Of a stretch of DNA of 9,390 nt, positions 1-6,949 are shown one piece after another; within the stretch, counting starts at the first letter, position 1; every line of letters starts with the position of its first letter. This DNA comes from Pseudomonadota bacterium (GTDB lineage: Bacteria > Cyanobacteriota > Vampirovibrionia > LMEP-6097). The notes beneath the pieces are model-generated. The model was given only the letters and a program-made list of their open reading frames with translations, made no database searches and was not told the DNA's origin. The stretch is taken from positions 1 through 9,390 of the forward strand of contig RFQS01000079.1 in assembly GCA_009924885.1 (NCBI GenBank). Reading direction: 5' to 3'. The translations under genes and the position numbers were made by a program.

Positions 1-276
1 AACACCCCCTGAGCCTGGACGCCTTGGTACTACTTGCGTACCACCTCCAGTTGTTGGAATAGTCATGGTTGTTGGTATTGTGTTCATCGTACGAGATGCG
101 GTGTAAGTTGGTATAGCGCCTTGATATCCAGCAAATCCACCGCCTCCGCTTGAGCCAAACAATTTATTTGCTAATGCAGCAACACCTAAAATCCCAGCAA
201 GTTGCCCACTTTTACCAAGGCTAGATGTTCCAGTAAATAAAGAACTTAATATTGTTTTAGAGTATTTTTCTGGGAC
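1..276 (-). CDS. Glycine-rich phage-like protein, fragment without a start, running off the left edge
   Basis: The minus strand is open from 276 to the left edge (92 codons). The frame is closed upstream by a TGA at 279-277. No ATG or GTG occurs before codons deep inside the frame (first ATG at 87-85), so the true 5' end appears to be missing. The translation has a small-residue segment (GILGVAALANKLF), a glycine run (GSSGGGGFAGYQ), then GAIPTYTASR, Thr/Pro-rich spacers and VPRRPGSGGV at the edge. From memory, the order GYQG-IP-Y-T-R followed by RRPGSGG resembles uncharacterised virion-associated proteins of aquatic tailed phages; I could not check this. Hand-counted GC of 1-240 is about 47%, well above the flanking 32%. 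It could be a phage remnant, a prophage edge or mis-joined sequence. The part nearest 276 is probably only antisense of the neighbouring fragment, so coding likely begins near 235. Confidence 0.45.
205..250. other. Putative sequence junction (rearrangement or assembly seam)
   Basis: Two convincing but truncated reading frames on opposite strands meet here: the phage-like frame loses its 5' end and the beta-barrel-like frame loses all but its 3' end. Hand-counted GC is 40% in 181-240 and 30% in 241-300, and 47% against 32% over the broader flanks. No transposase, integrase, tRNA gene or obvious direct repeat is visible at the seam. The exact breakpoint cannot be placed from sequence alone. Confidence 0.4.
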
Positions 277-427
277 TCATGATTTTGCTGGAATTATTCC
301 TGGCTTGGTTTATCATAATTTGAAACGAGATATAGTAGCGGTTATTGCTTATCGTATACCTGCAAATAGCATTTCTGGTGATTCTGGATTTGTTTTTGAG
401 TTGGGTAAATATTTTGATTTCAATTAA
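224..427 (+). pseudogene. C-terminal fragment of a possible outer-membrane beta-barrel protein
   Basis: The plus frame ending at TAA 425-427 encodes about 67 residues with strong protein character, including NIVLEYFSGTHDFAGIIPG, LVYHNLKRDIVAVIAYRIP and a terminal GFVFELGKYFDFN. Alternating hydrophobic and polar residues and an aromatic-rich end (YFDFN) are typical of the last strands of outer-membrane beta-barrels, so that is the inferred class. The frame is technically open back to 125. Upstream of about 224 its translation becomes proline-rich and is simply antisense of the phage-like frame. No convincing start codon exists, so only the 3' end of the gene is present. GC here is about 32%, like the rest of the window. 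It converges on the lipM-like gene with 44 nt between the two stops. Family not identified. Confidence 0.4.
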
Positions 428-471
428 GCATTAAGGGACTGCTCGCAAACGCAGAAATTGATGATTTTCCT

Positions 472-1248
472 TTAAATGAATCTTGAGATTTTTTTATTTA
501 AAATCTCTATAAGGCTACTTAGATTCAAGTTTTCTCCACTATTAAAAACTTCAGTCATTGAGATTGAGGGGATATCAAAACTAAGTTTGCTGCGGGAACT
601 TTTTTTGTTTATTAAAATTGAGCCTTGTTGTAAAAAACAGCTTGCATACATCATCTGTGCGGAACCTAAAACTTTGTAACTATCTCCTTGGTATTTAATA
701 ATACCTTCACTCCTAGTCGTCTGAGAGAAACAGTTTTGATTGTTAGCCTTGGCTTGCTTAGTAGTTTTTTTATTTAATTCTCCAGTCGTGTTAACCTCAT
801 TATCTTGCTGAAAATGCAGAGATGCAGTAGTCTTGTGATGCTTAGAGGCTTCTATCTTGCCCTTCCAGCCGAGGTTCTGTATGAAATATTCGTTTAAGAT
901 TTTAAGAATATAATCTAAGACTTTAGAGTAAGATTCTTGGAGATTTCCACCAAAATGTTTATGACTTTGCCTTGCGATAAAAGTAAAACAGATATCACCA
1001 TCATGAATAACGGCTTTGCCGCCACTAGGGCGAATAGTTACTGGGGTATCTTTGAGAATACACTCCTGGATTAGATCTTGGCTTTTGCGTTGAGAGCGTC
1101 CAAGAGAGGCACTTGTTTTATCCCAAGTATAGAAAAAGAAAATAAATTCATCTGGGTTTAAGTGTTCCTCTGCAAACTCAAGTAAGCAAAGATCTCTGAA
1201 CATAGGATTATGGAAGGTTTTAAACTCTGTTTTTTTTATCTTTCCCAT
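472..1248 (-). CDS. lipM: LipM-like octanoyltransferase (biotin/lipoate A/B protein ligase family)
   Basis: It probably transfers octanoate from octanoyl-ACP to a lipoyl-domain lysine in the cytoplasm, providing the substrate for LipA, encoded just upstream. The 258-aa length is slightly short for LipM. Family signatures in order are TWDKTSASLGRSQ (41-53), RPSGGKAVIHDGD (73-85; family form RPTGGRAVLHD), and SYKVLGSAQ (190-198) carrying the conserved Lys192, followed by LQQGSILI (206-213). Cys173, in NCFS a short loop before the GSAQ motif, matches the catalytic cysteine region of LipM/LipL acyltransferases and favours octanoyltransferase over ATP-dependent LplA, although the Cys-Lys spacing is about four residues longer than I recall. 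Residues 133-171 form a Lys/Thr/Asn/Gln-rich insert between the two halves. Start: ATG at 1248; AGGA lies only 2 nt upstream, too close for a normal ribosome site. Last gene of the dapL-lipA-lipM run, 38 nt after lipA. A lipoate-protein ligase remains the alternative. Confidence 0.72.
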   Translation of the reverse strand: MGKIKKTEFKTFHNPMFRDLCLLEFAEEHLNPDEFIFFFYTWDKTSASLGRSQRKSQDLIQECILKDTPVTIRPSGGKAVIHDGDICFTFIARQSHKHFGGNLQESYSKVLDYILKILNEYFIQNLGWKGKIEASKHHKTTASLHFQQDNEVNTTGELNKKTTKQAKANNQNCFSQTTRSEGIIKYQGDSYKVLGSAQMMYASCFLQQGSILINKKSSRSKLSFDIPSISMTEVFNSGENLNLSSLIEILNKKISRFI

Positions 1249-1286
1249 GGTCCTAATTTTATGATAAAGAGACTACTGCCAAAATA

Positions 1287-2210
1287 CTACAAAGCACTTT
1301 CATGCAGATGGTCTGCCATGTAGCTACTGCGAGTTAATGGTGAAGCTTGCACCCAGAGACCTAATTCTTGACCTCGTTTCTGATAGTACTGATAAATATC
1401 CTCTTCTATATATTCGACTACAGGTAATGGCATCTCTGCTGGTTTGAGATACTGTCCTAGAGTGATATAGCGAACACCATGCGAGTGTAATTCTTTCATT
1501 AATTCAATAATTTCTTCAGGTCTTTCACCTAAACCAAGCATAATGCCACTTTTAAGACCTATATTTAATTTTTTAGCTTTTATTTCTGTGTTGAAATATG
1601 AAAACAGCTCTAGGGCTTTATCGTAGGAAAAGCCTGGTCTAACCCATTTGTAAAGTGCTTTTACTGTCTGTGTATCAAAGCAGATCATCTCTGGTTCTGC
1701 TAAAATGATTTCATCAAAAGCATAATGCTGGTTTTGGAAATCTGGAATTAATAATTCTAGTTTTACGTCTGGTCTATAAAGCCGAATATGCTCTACTGTT
1801 TTGCGAAATTGACTAGCCCCGCCATCAAATAGATCATCCCTAGTGGGTGCTGTAATAACCACATATTTAGCTTTCATGTAGTTCACCATGTCAAGCATTT
1901 TCTGTGGCTCTAAGGGGTCTACAGGCAGCGGTGTGTTCCTTTCTACTGCACAAAAAGTACAGGCACGAGTACACTCACTGCCTAAAATCATGACAGTGAC
2001 GATGCCACGAGAAATACATTCACCACGATTAGGACACTTAGCTTCTTCGCAGACAGTAGTCATGCCATTTAAAGGCATGTCTTTAATTAATTTATCAAAC
2101 TTATATTTAGGAAATGAGTTTCTTAGCCACTGTGGCAGCTTAGGCAAACGATCTGCTGGTATCAAAAATGGGTTTCTGGATTCATTCATAACACTGCCAT
2201 AAAACGCCAT
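1287..2210 (-). CDS. lipA: Lipoyl synthase
   Basis: Radical-SAM enzyme that inserts two sulfur atoms at C6 and C8 of a protein-bound octanoyl chain to make lipoyl groups on 2-oxoacid dehydrogenase or glycine-cleavage proteins. The auxiliary [4Fe-4S] cluster motif CEEAKCPNRGEC gives Cys54, Cys59 and Cys65; the radical-SAM motif CTRACTFC gives Cys80, Cys84 and Cys87; the C-terminal RSSY (294-297) supplies the unusual serine ligand. Also present are RDDLFDGGA (124-132), LIPDF (154-158), GLGERPEE (226-233) and GQYLKP (252-257). Length 307 aa is normal. Several usually constant spots differ: the family HN.ET segment reads FDTQT (178-182), HLPV reads PLPV (261-264), and SGPLVRSSY reads ASPLTRSSY. 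Start is ATG 2210; an in-frame ATG at residue 8 (2189) is also plausible because conservation starts only around NPFLIP. It begins 17 nt after the dapL stop and is followed by the lipM-like gene, so co-transcription is likely. Confidence 0.95.
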   Translation of the reverse strand: MAFYGSVMNESRNPFLIPADRLPKLPQWLRNSFPKYKFDKLIKDMPLNGMTTVCEEAKCPNRGECISRGIVTVMILGSECTRACTFCAVERNTPLPVDPLEPQKMLDMVNYMKAKYVVITAPTRDDLFDGGASQFRKTVEHIRLYRPDVKLELLIPDFQNQHYAFDEIILAEPEMICFDTQTVKALYKWVRPGFSYDKALELFSYFNTEIKAKKLNIGLKSGIMLGLGERPEEIIELMKELHSHGVRYITLGQYLKPAEMPLPVVEYIEEDIYQYYQKRGQELGLWVQASPLTRSSYMADHLHESAL

Positions 2211-2227
2211 TTGCAGCTTACTTGCTT

Positions 2228-3418
2228 TTAGAAACTAATACCAGCTTCTTTCATCCTGGAGAACGCTAGTTCTACTCTGTCTACGTCAGTAGTCATAGCT
2301 ATTCTGAAATATCCTTCGCCATGCTCACCGAAGGCATTACCAGGAGATACTACTATGCCGCAGTCGTCTAAAAGCTTTTCACAGAAATCAGCGGAAGATT
2401 TAAAAGCAGAAGGAATAGGCGCCCAAACGAACATCGAAGATTTAGGAGCTTCAATATCACAACCCAGTGATCTTAACCCTTTCACGATAGCTTTTCTTCT
2501 TCCATCATAGATTGAGTTGCGTTGGTCTAAGACTTTCTGCTCTATGTCGAGTGCTGTTAAACAAGCTTTCTGTATAGCTTTAAATATACCTGAATCTATA
2601 TTGGTTTTTGCTTGAGATAAGGCTTGTATCGCTGGAGCCCAGCCTAAAACCCAGCCAGCACGCCAGCCTGTCATGTTGTAGCTTTTAGAGAAGGAGTGAA
2701 ACTCTATCGCTATTTCTTCAGCACCTTTTACGTTAAAGATTGAAGGTACTTTATAGTTGTCGAAGTTAATCTCTGAGTAAGCCATATCATGACAAAGTAA
2801 AATATTATATTCCTTGCAGAAAGCCACAGCTTCTTCAAAGAACTCAACTGGAGCGATAGCGCTAGTTGGATTATTAGGGTAGTTTAGAAACATTAATTTA
2901 GCTTTTTTAGCTATTTCTACTGGAATAGCTTTTAAGTCTGGAAGAAAATTATTTTCTTTTAGAAGAGGCATCTTAAATGGAGTACCTCCAGCAAATATAG
3001 TTCCAGTGTTATATACGGGGTAGCCAGGGTCGGGAATTAATGTGTAATCACCAGGGTCTACATAAGCTAGGAAAATATTATGGATCGCTTCTTTAGAACC
3101 GATGGTTCCTAAACATTCAGAGATAGGGTCAAATTCAGGAATTCCAAATTTCTGAGCAGTCCATTTACAGACAGCTTTACGATACTCTAATGTTCCAGTA
3201 TAAGGTGGATAATCGTGTGTTTTAGGGTCTACGACTGCTGCCTGCATAGCATCAATGATAGGTGAAAAAGTAGGCATATCTGGGTCACCTATGCCCATGT
3301 TAATAATATCTACGCCCTTAGCAATAGCGATAGCTTTTTTCTCATCTATTCTTGCAAAAAGATATGGTGGTATTAAGTCGAGGCGCTTAGATTTAGGAAC
3401 TTGTATTTGGGTAACCAT
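2228..3418 (-). CDS. dapL: LL-diaminopimelate aminotransferase (PLP fold type I)
   Basis: Converts tetrahydrodipicolinate and glutamate directly to LL-2,6-diaminopimelate, bypassing the succinylase or acetylase steps (DapD/DapC/DapE) of lysine and peptidoglycan synthesis. The 396-aa protein is a full-length class I/II aminotransferase: LIPPYLFARIDEKK (15-28), GIGDPDMPT (42-50), GSKEAIHN (107-114), DPGYPVY (130-136), NYPNNPTSA (179-187) with cofactor Asn182, HDMAYSEI (210-217) with Asp211 and Tyr214, SFSKSYNMTGWR (242-253) with PLP-binding Lys245, and YFRIAM (370-375) with the carboxylate-binding Arg372. PPYLFA.ID.KKA and VSPGN.FGE.GEGYFRIA match the bacterial direct-DAP aminotransferase subgroup rather than the plant/Chlamydia subgroup, from memory. 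Start ATG 3418 lacks a Shine-Dalgarno. First gene of the probable dapL-lipA-lipM operon, divergent from the large unknown gene. A broader-specificity aspartate/alanine aminotransferase is the fallback. Confidence 0.88.
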   Translation of the reverse strand: MVTQIQVPKSKRLDLIPPYLFARIDEKKAIAIAKGVDIINMGIGDPDMPTFSPIIDAMQAAVVDPKTHDYPPYTGTLEYRKAVCKWTAQKFGIPEFDPISECLGTIGSKEAIHNIFLAYVDPGDYTLIPDPGYPVYNTGTIFAGGTPFKMPLLKENNFLPDLKAIPVEIAKKAKLMFLNYPNNPTSAIAPVEFFEEAVAFCKEYNILLCHDMAYSEINFDNYKVPSIFNVKGAEEIAIEFHSFSKSYNMTGWRAGWVLGWAPAIQALSQAKTNIDSGIFKAIQKACLTALDIEQKVLDQRNSIYDGRRKAIVKGLRSLGCDIEAPKSSMFVWAPIPSAFKSSADFCEKLLDDCGIVVSPGNAFGEHGEGYFRIAMTTDVDRVELAFSRMKEAGISF

Positions 3419-3431
3419 GATTTAAATTAAG

Positions 3432-3462
3432 ATTTTATCGAATTTTCTATTTGTTATGTTAA
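3432..3462 (-). promoter_or_regulatory. Possible promoter of the dapL-lipA-lipM operon
   Basis: On the minus strand, TTAACA (3462-3457) and TAAAAT (3437-3432) lie 19 nt apart, each one mismatch from the vegetative -35 and -10 consensus. Transcription would start only about 7 nt before the dapL ATG, giving an almost leaderless mRNA, consistent with the missing Shine-Dalgarno. The spacing is long and the region is AT-rich, so chance matches are likely. Confidence 0.25.
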
Positions 3463-5369
3463 AAATTTCTTGGCAGAAAGGTTATTATGTTGATACAATA
3501 TTTTTCTTAGCTCAGTATTTCATGTTATTAATACAAGGATTTTTAAAAGATTTACAGTTGGCTGATGAGAAGGCTAATTTTAAAGCTTATTATTTGACTT
3601 TTGCGTATGAGAAAAATAAATTAGAACCTGCTCAAAGTGACAGAGAGGTTTTCTTAGTTAGCTCTAAGCTTAAAGAAAGGGGCGGTAGTAAATCTTTCTT
3701 GAGTAATAACGAAATTCCAGATCTTTTAAAAGATGAACCTATAAGCTTAAATATTATTAAAAACATTAAAGACATAGCAGGTTATAAAGATGAATCGAGT
3801 TCTGAGAAAACTCGAACTGAAATCATAAAAGATACCTTTAATACAACTTTAAACTCTAATGATTCACTGGTAATAAATCGTATAGAAGTTTCAGATCGCG
3901 GTGAATTTATTTTACAGATTCCAGAATCAGAATCCATTGCTGAAGATTTGAAGCTTAAAGTTTATTCACCAGACGGAGCTTTGTTGCAAGAGTTTGCTTA
4001 TGCTTATCATTATCTCAAGACTATTGCTGAAACTGAAGTGATCTTAGAGCTGCCGATTAAGTCACGAATTATGGCTTACGCAAGAAGAACTTTTACTGAA
4101 GTTAATCATAAGGATTACTCCTGTGAGGGTGAGATACTTGCGGTGAGCGGTGTCGAAATTCCAGAAGGTTTAACTCTGATTTTTTGGGCTTCCCCTGTGG
4201 AATTAAAGCAGTTTAATAGTAAAGAATTAGAGCCGATTGCTGTTTTGAAAACTTCTCTAAATGGGGCTTTTAAAACCAAATTATCTTCTCGCAATAAATA
4301 TAAAACAGTTTATGCAAGTCTGTCTGCTGATAAGCTTTTAGCTAAAAAAATAGAACTTGATGCAAATGGTTTAATACCTTCTAAGCTTAAAATCGTTTTT
4401 AAAAATCCGATTTTTTCTACACATTCTAAATTAACCGTTGATAACTATGTGGCAGAGGAGTTCTTCTTTTATAAGGCTCTAAGAACTACGCAGTTTGGGC
4501 TTGAGGATCAAATAAATAGTTCTGATTTTATGAAGCCCGTATCTTGTTTTGATCGTACGGCTAATTTAGAAATTAAGAAAATTGCTCATGGTCATGTTTT
4601 AGCAATTAAGCAGCTTTGGCGTTTGCCCAAGAATGATGTCGCTGATTCTGTTTTTACTCAAAAGCTTGTTGAGGCTTGCTTTGATGAGAAATTTGCTAAT
4701 TATTTTATCGGCGGTGATGGACTTACTAGTAATGTAGATTTAAGGGCGCCGAATAATTTTGAGAAAGCCTTAAATGATGTCTTAAGATATAGTTTTCACT
4801 ATCTTGAAGAGAAAATGAAAAGACAGAGTAGTGAAGCTAGACTAGAAAGAAATTATAGGGAATATACTTCACTCACTGTTGAGCAGAGCCTTTATGATGC
4901 AAGAGAATGTCTTTTTATTCCATTTGCTCTTGAGGAATTTGATGCAGAGATGATTCTTGCATTTAAGGATATTCTTGTTGAGTATCTTTTAGAGAAAGAA
5001 TATGAAATCTTATTAAAAAGCTTTAAGTTTTATAACGATGAAAATTGTGATTTTGATGTAGATAATTTAATTAAGCACTTAAATGAGAATTTAGAATATT
5101 ATCATCAAGTGATTTGGTATAAAATGTCTGCTAATAAGCGTTTTAGCCTGTTAGATAACTGTATCGCTCCTAATACTAATGGCAAGAGTATTGCTTCTGT
5201 GGTTGAGAATAGGGTAGTTGGTATTCTTGGAAATTCAATAATTATGCCTCTTGCACCAGGATATAGCCTAGATCCTAATTTCAAGCAATATGCAAGTGGC
5301 TTAATGGAGCTTTATAAAAATATTGAAAAGCTTTCTGTGTTTGAGTTGCGTGTGCCAAAGTTATTTTAG
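3456..5369 (+). CDS. Uncharacterised large protein with beta-rich N-half and a highly ordered C-terminal block
   Basis: I do not recognise a named family. The longest reading is 637 aa from ATG 3456. An in-frame ATG at 3522 (residue 23, giving 615 aa) is at least as likely, because a good promoter match lies between the two and MLLIQGFLKDLQ begins like the first strand of a carboxypeptidase-regulatory/transthyretin-like beta-sandwich. With the longer start, residues 10-29 form a hydrophobic stretch that could be a membrane anchor, interrupted by Asp13. Residues ~40-140 are polar. Residues ~145-330 alternate as beta strands (FILQIPE, LKLKVYSPDGALL, GEILAVSGVEIPEGL from about 225). Residues ~450-545 are charged and mostly helical. 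Residues 547-611 are the striking part: YHQVIWYKM, RFSLLDN, IAPNTNGKSIASVVENR, VVGILGNSIIMPLAPG and LDPNFKQ. From memory, similar wording occurs in long uncharacterised bacterial proteins; unverified. No catalytic triad or metal site is evident. It stands alone, divergent from dapL and convergent with cysS. Confidence 0.88.
   Translation: MLKISWQKGYYVDTIFFLAQYFMLLIQGFLKDLQLADEKANFKAYYLTFAYEKNKLEPAQSDREVFLVSSKLKERGGSKSFLSNNEIPDLLKDEPISLNIIKNIKDIAGYKDESSSEKTRTEIIKDTFNTTLNSNDSLVINRIEVSDRGEFILQIPESESIAEDLKLKVYSPDGALLQEFAYAYHYLKTIAETEVILELPIKSRIMAYARRTFTEVNHKDYSCEGEILAVSGVEIPEGLTLIFWASPVELKQFNSKELEPIAVLKTSLNGAFKTKLSSRNKYKTVYASLSADKLLAKKIELDANGLIPSKLKIVFKNPIFSTHSKLTVDNYVAEEFFFYKALRTTQFGLEDQINSSDFMKPVSCFDRTANLEIKKIAHGHVLAIKQLWRLPKNDVADSVFTQKLVEACFDEKFANYFIGGDGLTSNVDLRAPNNFEKALNDVLRYSFHYLEEKMKRQSSEARLERNYREYTSLTVEQSLYDARECLFIPFALEEFDAEMILAFKDILVEYLLEKEYEILLKSFKFYNDENCDFDVDNLIKHLNENLEYYHQVIWYKMSANKRFSLLDNCIAPNTNGKSIASVVENRVVGILGNSIIMPLAPGYSLDPNFKQYASGLMELYKNIEKLSVFELRVPKLF
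3470..3499 (+). promoter_or_regulatory. Sigma70-type promoter candidate for the large unknown gene
   Basis: TTGGCA (3470-3475) and TACAAT (3494-3499), each 5/6 to consensus, are separated by 18 nt on the plus strand. Transcription would start near 3506, downstream of the first possible ATG (3456) and just upstream of the in-frame ATG at 3522. If real, the promoter decides the start in favour of 3522. Confidence 0.35.
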
Positions 5370-5389
5370 AAGATCAATAGATAACAAGA

Positions 5390-5415
5390 AAATAGAGTCG
5401 CGAATCGGTCTATTT
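5390..5415. terminator. Weak bidirectional terminator candidate between convergent genes
   Basis: A 7-bp inverted repeat, AAATAGA (5390-5396) and TCTATTT (5409-5415), flanks a 12-nt loop in the 44-nt gap between the stop of the large unknown gene and the stop of cysS. The right arm overlaps the cysS stop codon. The stem is AT-rich with a single G-C pair and only short T runs, so it would be a weak intrinsic terminator; its placement between convergent genes is the main support. Confidence 0.3.
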
Positions 5416-6949
5416 AAACAAAACTGTACTCGCTAGGTTTATCTCTAAAATCTTTAATGATAATCCCCGCCTTTTCTAGCTCCAGTCTAATTCTATCGCT
5501 AAGTTCGAAGTTTTTTTCTAGGCGAGCTTTTTCTCTTAATTCAAGTAAAGTCTGAATCATGCTATCTAAGCCACTTTTATTAATAAGAATCTCTTCTTGT
5601 GCAATAGAATTAGTTTCAGTAAGATTATCGTATGAAGTCGCTGCTGCCTTAAGTGAGGCGATAGCATCAATGTGAGAAGCTGTAGATAAGGCTTTGGCGT
5701 CGGCGATAGAGTATATTAATGATTTTAGCGAAGTCTCTTTGGCATTAGATCTTAGATCAAAGCCAAGTATGCTTAAAAGATAAATGACTGTAGGTTTTTT
5801 ATCAAGGTTCTCAAAAAGTAAGGCTAGAGCTTGTGGTGTAGCTAGATCATTATCTAATATTTCAATGAATCGATCAATTAAAGCCTGATCTAAGCTTGCT
5901 CGTTGAACTGCACTCAATTGAATTTGTGCAAAGCTGTCAAAATTAACGCTTTTTAATTCTTCTGCAATGGCATTGAAAAGTTTATCAAAACCACTTTCAG
6001 CAGCTTGAAGAGCGGTATTTGTGAAATTGATTTGTTTTTTGTAGTGAGTTTGCAAGCAGAAAAAACGGATAGTATTGGGTTTGAATTTAGCTAAAACACT
6101 TTTTATGGTCATATAGTTACTTAATGATTTTGACATTTTAGTACCATTTATCATGACCATGCCATTATGTAGCCAGTACTTTGCAAGCGTTTTTCCAGTG
6201 AAACATTCTGACTGAGCACATTCGTTTTCGTGATGAGGGAAAATTAAATCATCTCCACCAGCATGTATGTCTAAAGTGGAAATGGCAAATTTTTCTTTTA
6301 GAATGGTTTCTATCATCGTGCTACATTCTATATGCCAGCCAGGTCTTCCTAAGCCCCACGGAGAGTTGAAGCTTGAGAGTGGCTCATTTGGAAAGGCTTT
6401 CCATAGAGCAAAATCTAGCTGATCTTTCTTTTTATTATTCGGCTCTAATCGACTATTTCCTTCTTTTAAATTACTAATAGTCTGTCTTTTTAGTTGACCG
6501 TATTTAGAATAGCTGCTCACACTGAAGTAGACATCACCATCTACTGCATAGGCGGAACCTTGTGCTATAAGTCCTTCAATGAATTTAATCATTTCTGGAA
6601 TATAATCAGTGGCTCTAGGTTCGTGGTCTGGCCATGAAACATTTAGGGAGACCATGTCATTCCAAAACTCATAGGTGTATTTTCGTGAAAGGGTGTCTGC
6701 TGGTATATTTAATTCTTTTGCACGGTTGATAATTTTATCGTCAACGTTAGTGATATTCCTAATCCAAGTTACTTGGTAACCTTTAAAGCGAAGATATCTT
6801 GAAAGTAAGTCCCAAGTGATAGCACTGCGGGCGTGCCCTATGTGTGAATCATCATAGACTGTAGGTCCGCAAGAGTAAAAAGTAACTGTATCTGAGTTTA
6901 TTGGCTCAAATGCTTCAAGTTTATGCGTAAGATTATTAAAGACCCTCAC
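5414..6949 (-). CDS. cysS: Cysteinyl-tRNA synthetase
   Basis: Class I aminoacyl-tRNA synthetase charging tRNA-Cys with cysteine in the cytoplasm. The 511 aa include the HIGH motif (His36-His39 in DDSHIGHARS), the KMSKS motif (271-275), and four zinc ligands that recognise the cysteine thiol: Cys27 in SCGPTVYD, Cys209 in GRPGWHIECS, and His239 and Glu243 in FPHHENECAQSE. The C-terminal tail ends with the usual ARLEKNFELSDRIRLELEKAG (475-495). It is about 50 residues longer than typical CysRS; the surplus lies roughly at 395-460, an Ala/Ser/Thr-rich stretch between the helical bundle and the tail. The start is GTG at 6949, directly abutting the ybeY TGA (TGAGTG), which implies translational coupling; MRVFNNL fits the family N-terminus. 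Last gene of the flagellar-ybeY-cysS run. Confidence 0.97.
   Translation of the reverse strand: MRVFNNLTHKLEAFEPINSDTVTFYSCGPTVYDDSHIGHARSAITWDLLSRYLRFKGYQVTWIRNITNVDDKIINRAKELNIPADTLSRKYTYEFWNDMVSLNVSWPDHEPRATDYIPEMIKFIEGLIAQGSAYAVDGDVYFSVSSYSKYGQLKRQTISNLKEGNSRLEPNNKKKDQLDFALWKAFPNEPLSSFNSPWGLGRPGWHIECSTMIETILKEKFAISTLDIHAGGDDLIFPHHENECAQSECFTGKTLAKYWLHNGMVMINGTKMSKSLSNYMTIKSVLAKFKPNTIRFFCLQTHYKKQINFTNTALQAAESGFDKLFNAIAEELKSVNFDSFAQIQLSAVQRASLDQALIDRFIEILDNDLATPQALALLFENLDKKPTVIYLLSILGFDLRSNAKETSLKSLIYSIADAKALSTASHIDAIASLKAAATSYDNLTETNSIAQEEILINKSGLDSMIQTLLELREKARLEKNFELSDRIRLELEKAGIIIKDFRDKPSEYSFV

Noticed and set aside
428..471. Terminator hairpin CTGC...GCAG between the beta-barrel fragment and the lipM-like gene
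   Set aside because: Only a 4-bp stem with an 8-nt loop and no adjacent T run; too weak to call.
476..679. Plus-strand ORF of 67 codons
   Set aside because: It lies wholly antisense within the lipM-like gene, which carries clear family motifs; its translation has no recognisable features.
472..1248. Calling the 258-aa lipoyl gene an ATP-dependent lipoate-protein ligase (lplA)
   Set aside because: The cysteine near the GSAQ lysine motif, RPSGGKAV..HD wording, lack of the LplA C-terminal domain and location beside lipA favour a LipM-type octanoyltransferase, though the ligase is not fully excluded.
1888..2202. Plus-strand ORF of 104 codons
   Set aside because: Antisense of the cysteine-cluster region of lipA; an open shadow frame caused by the conserved coding strand.
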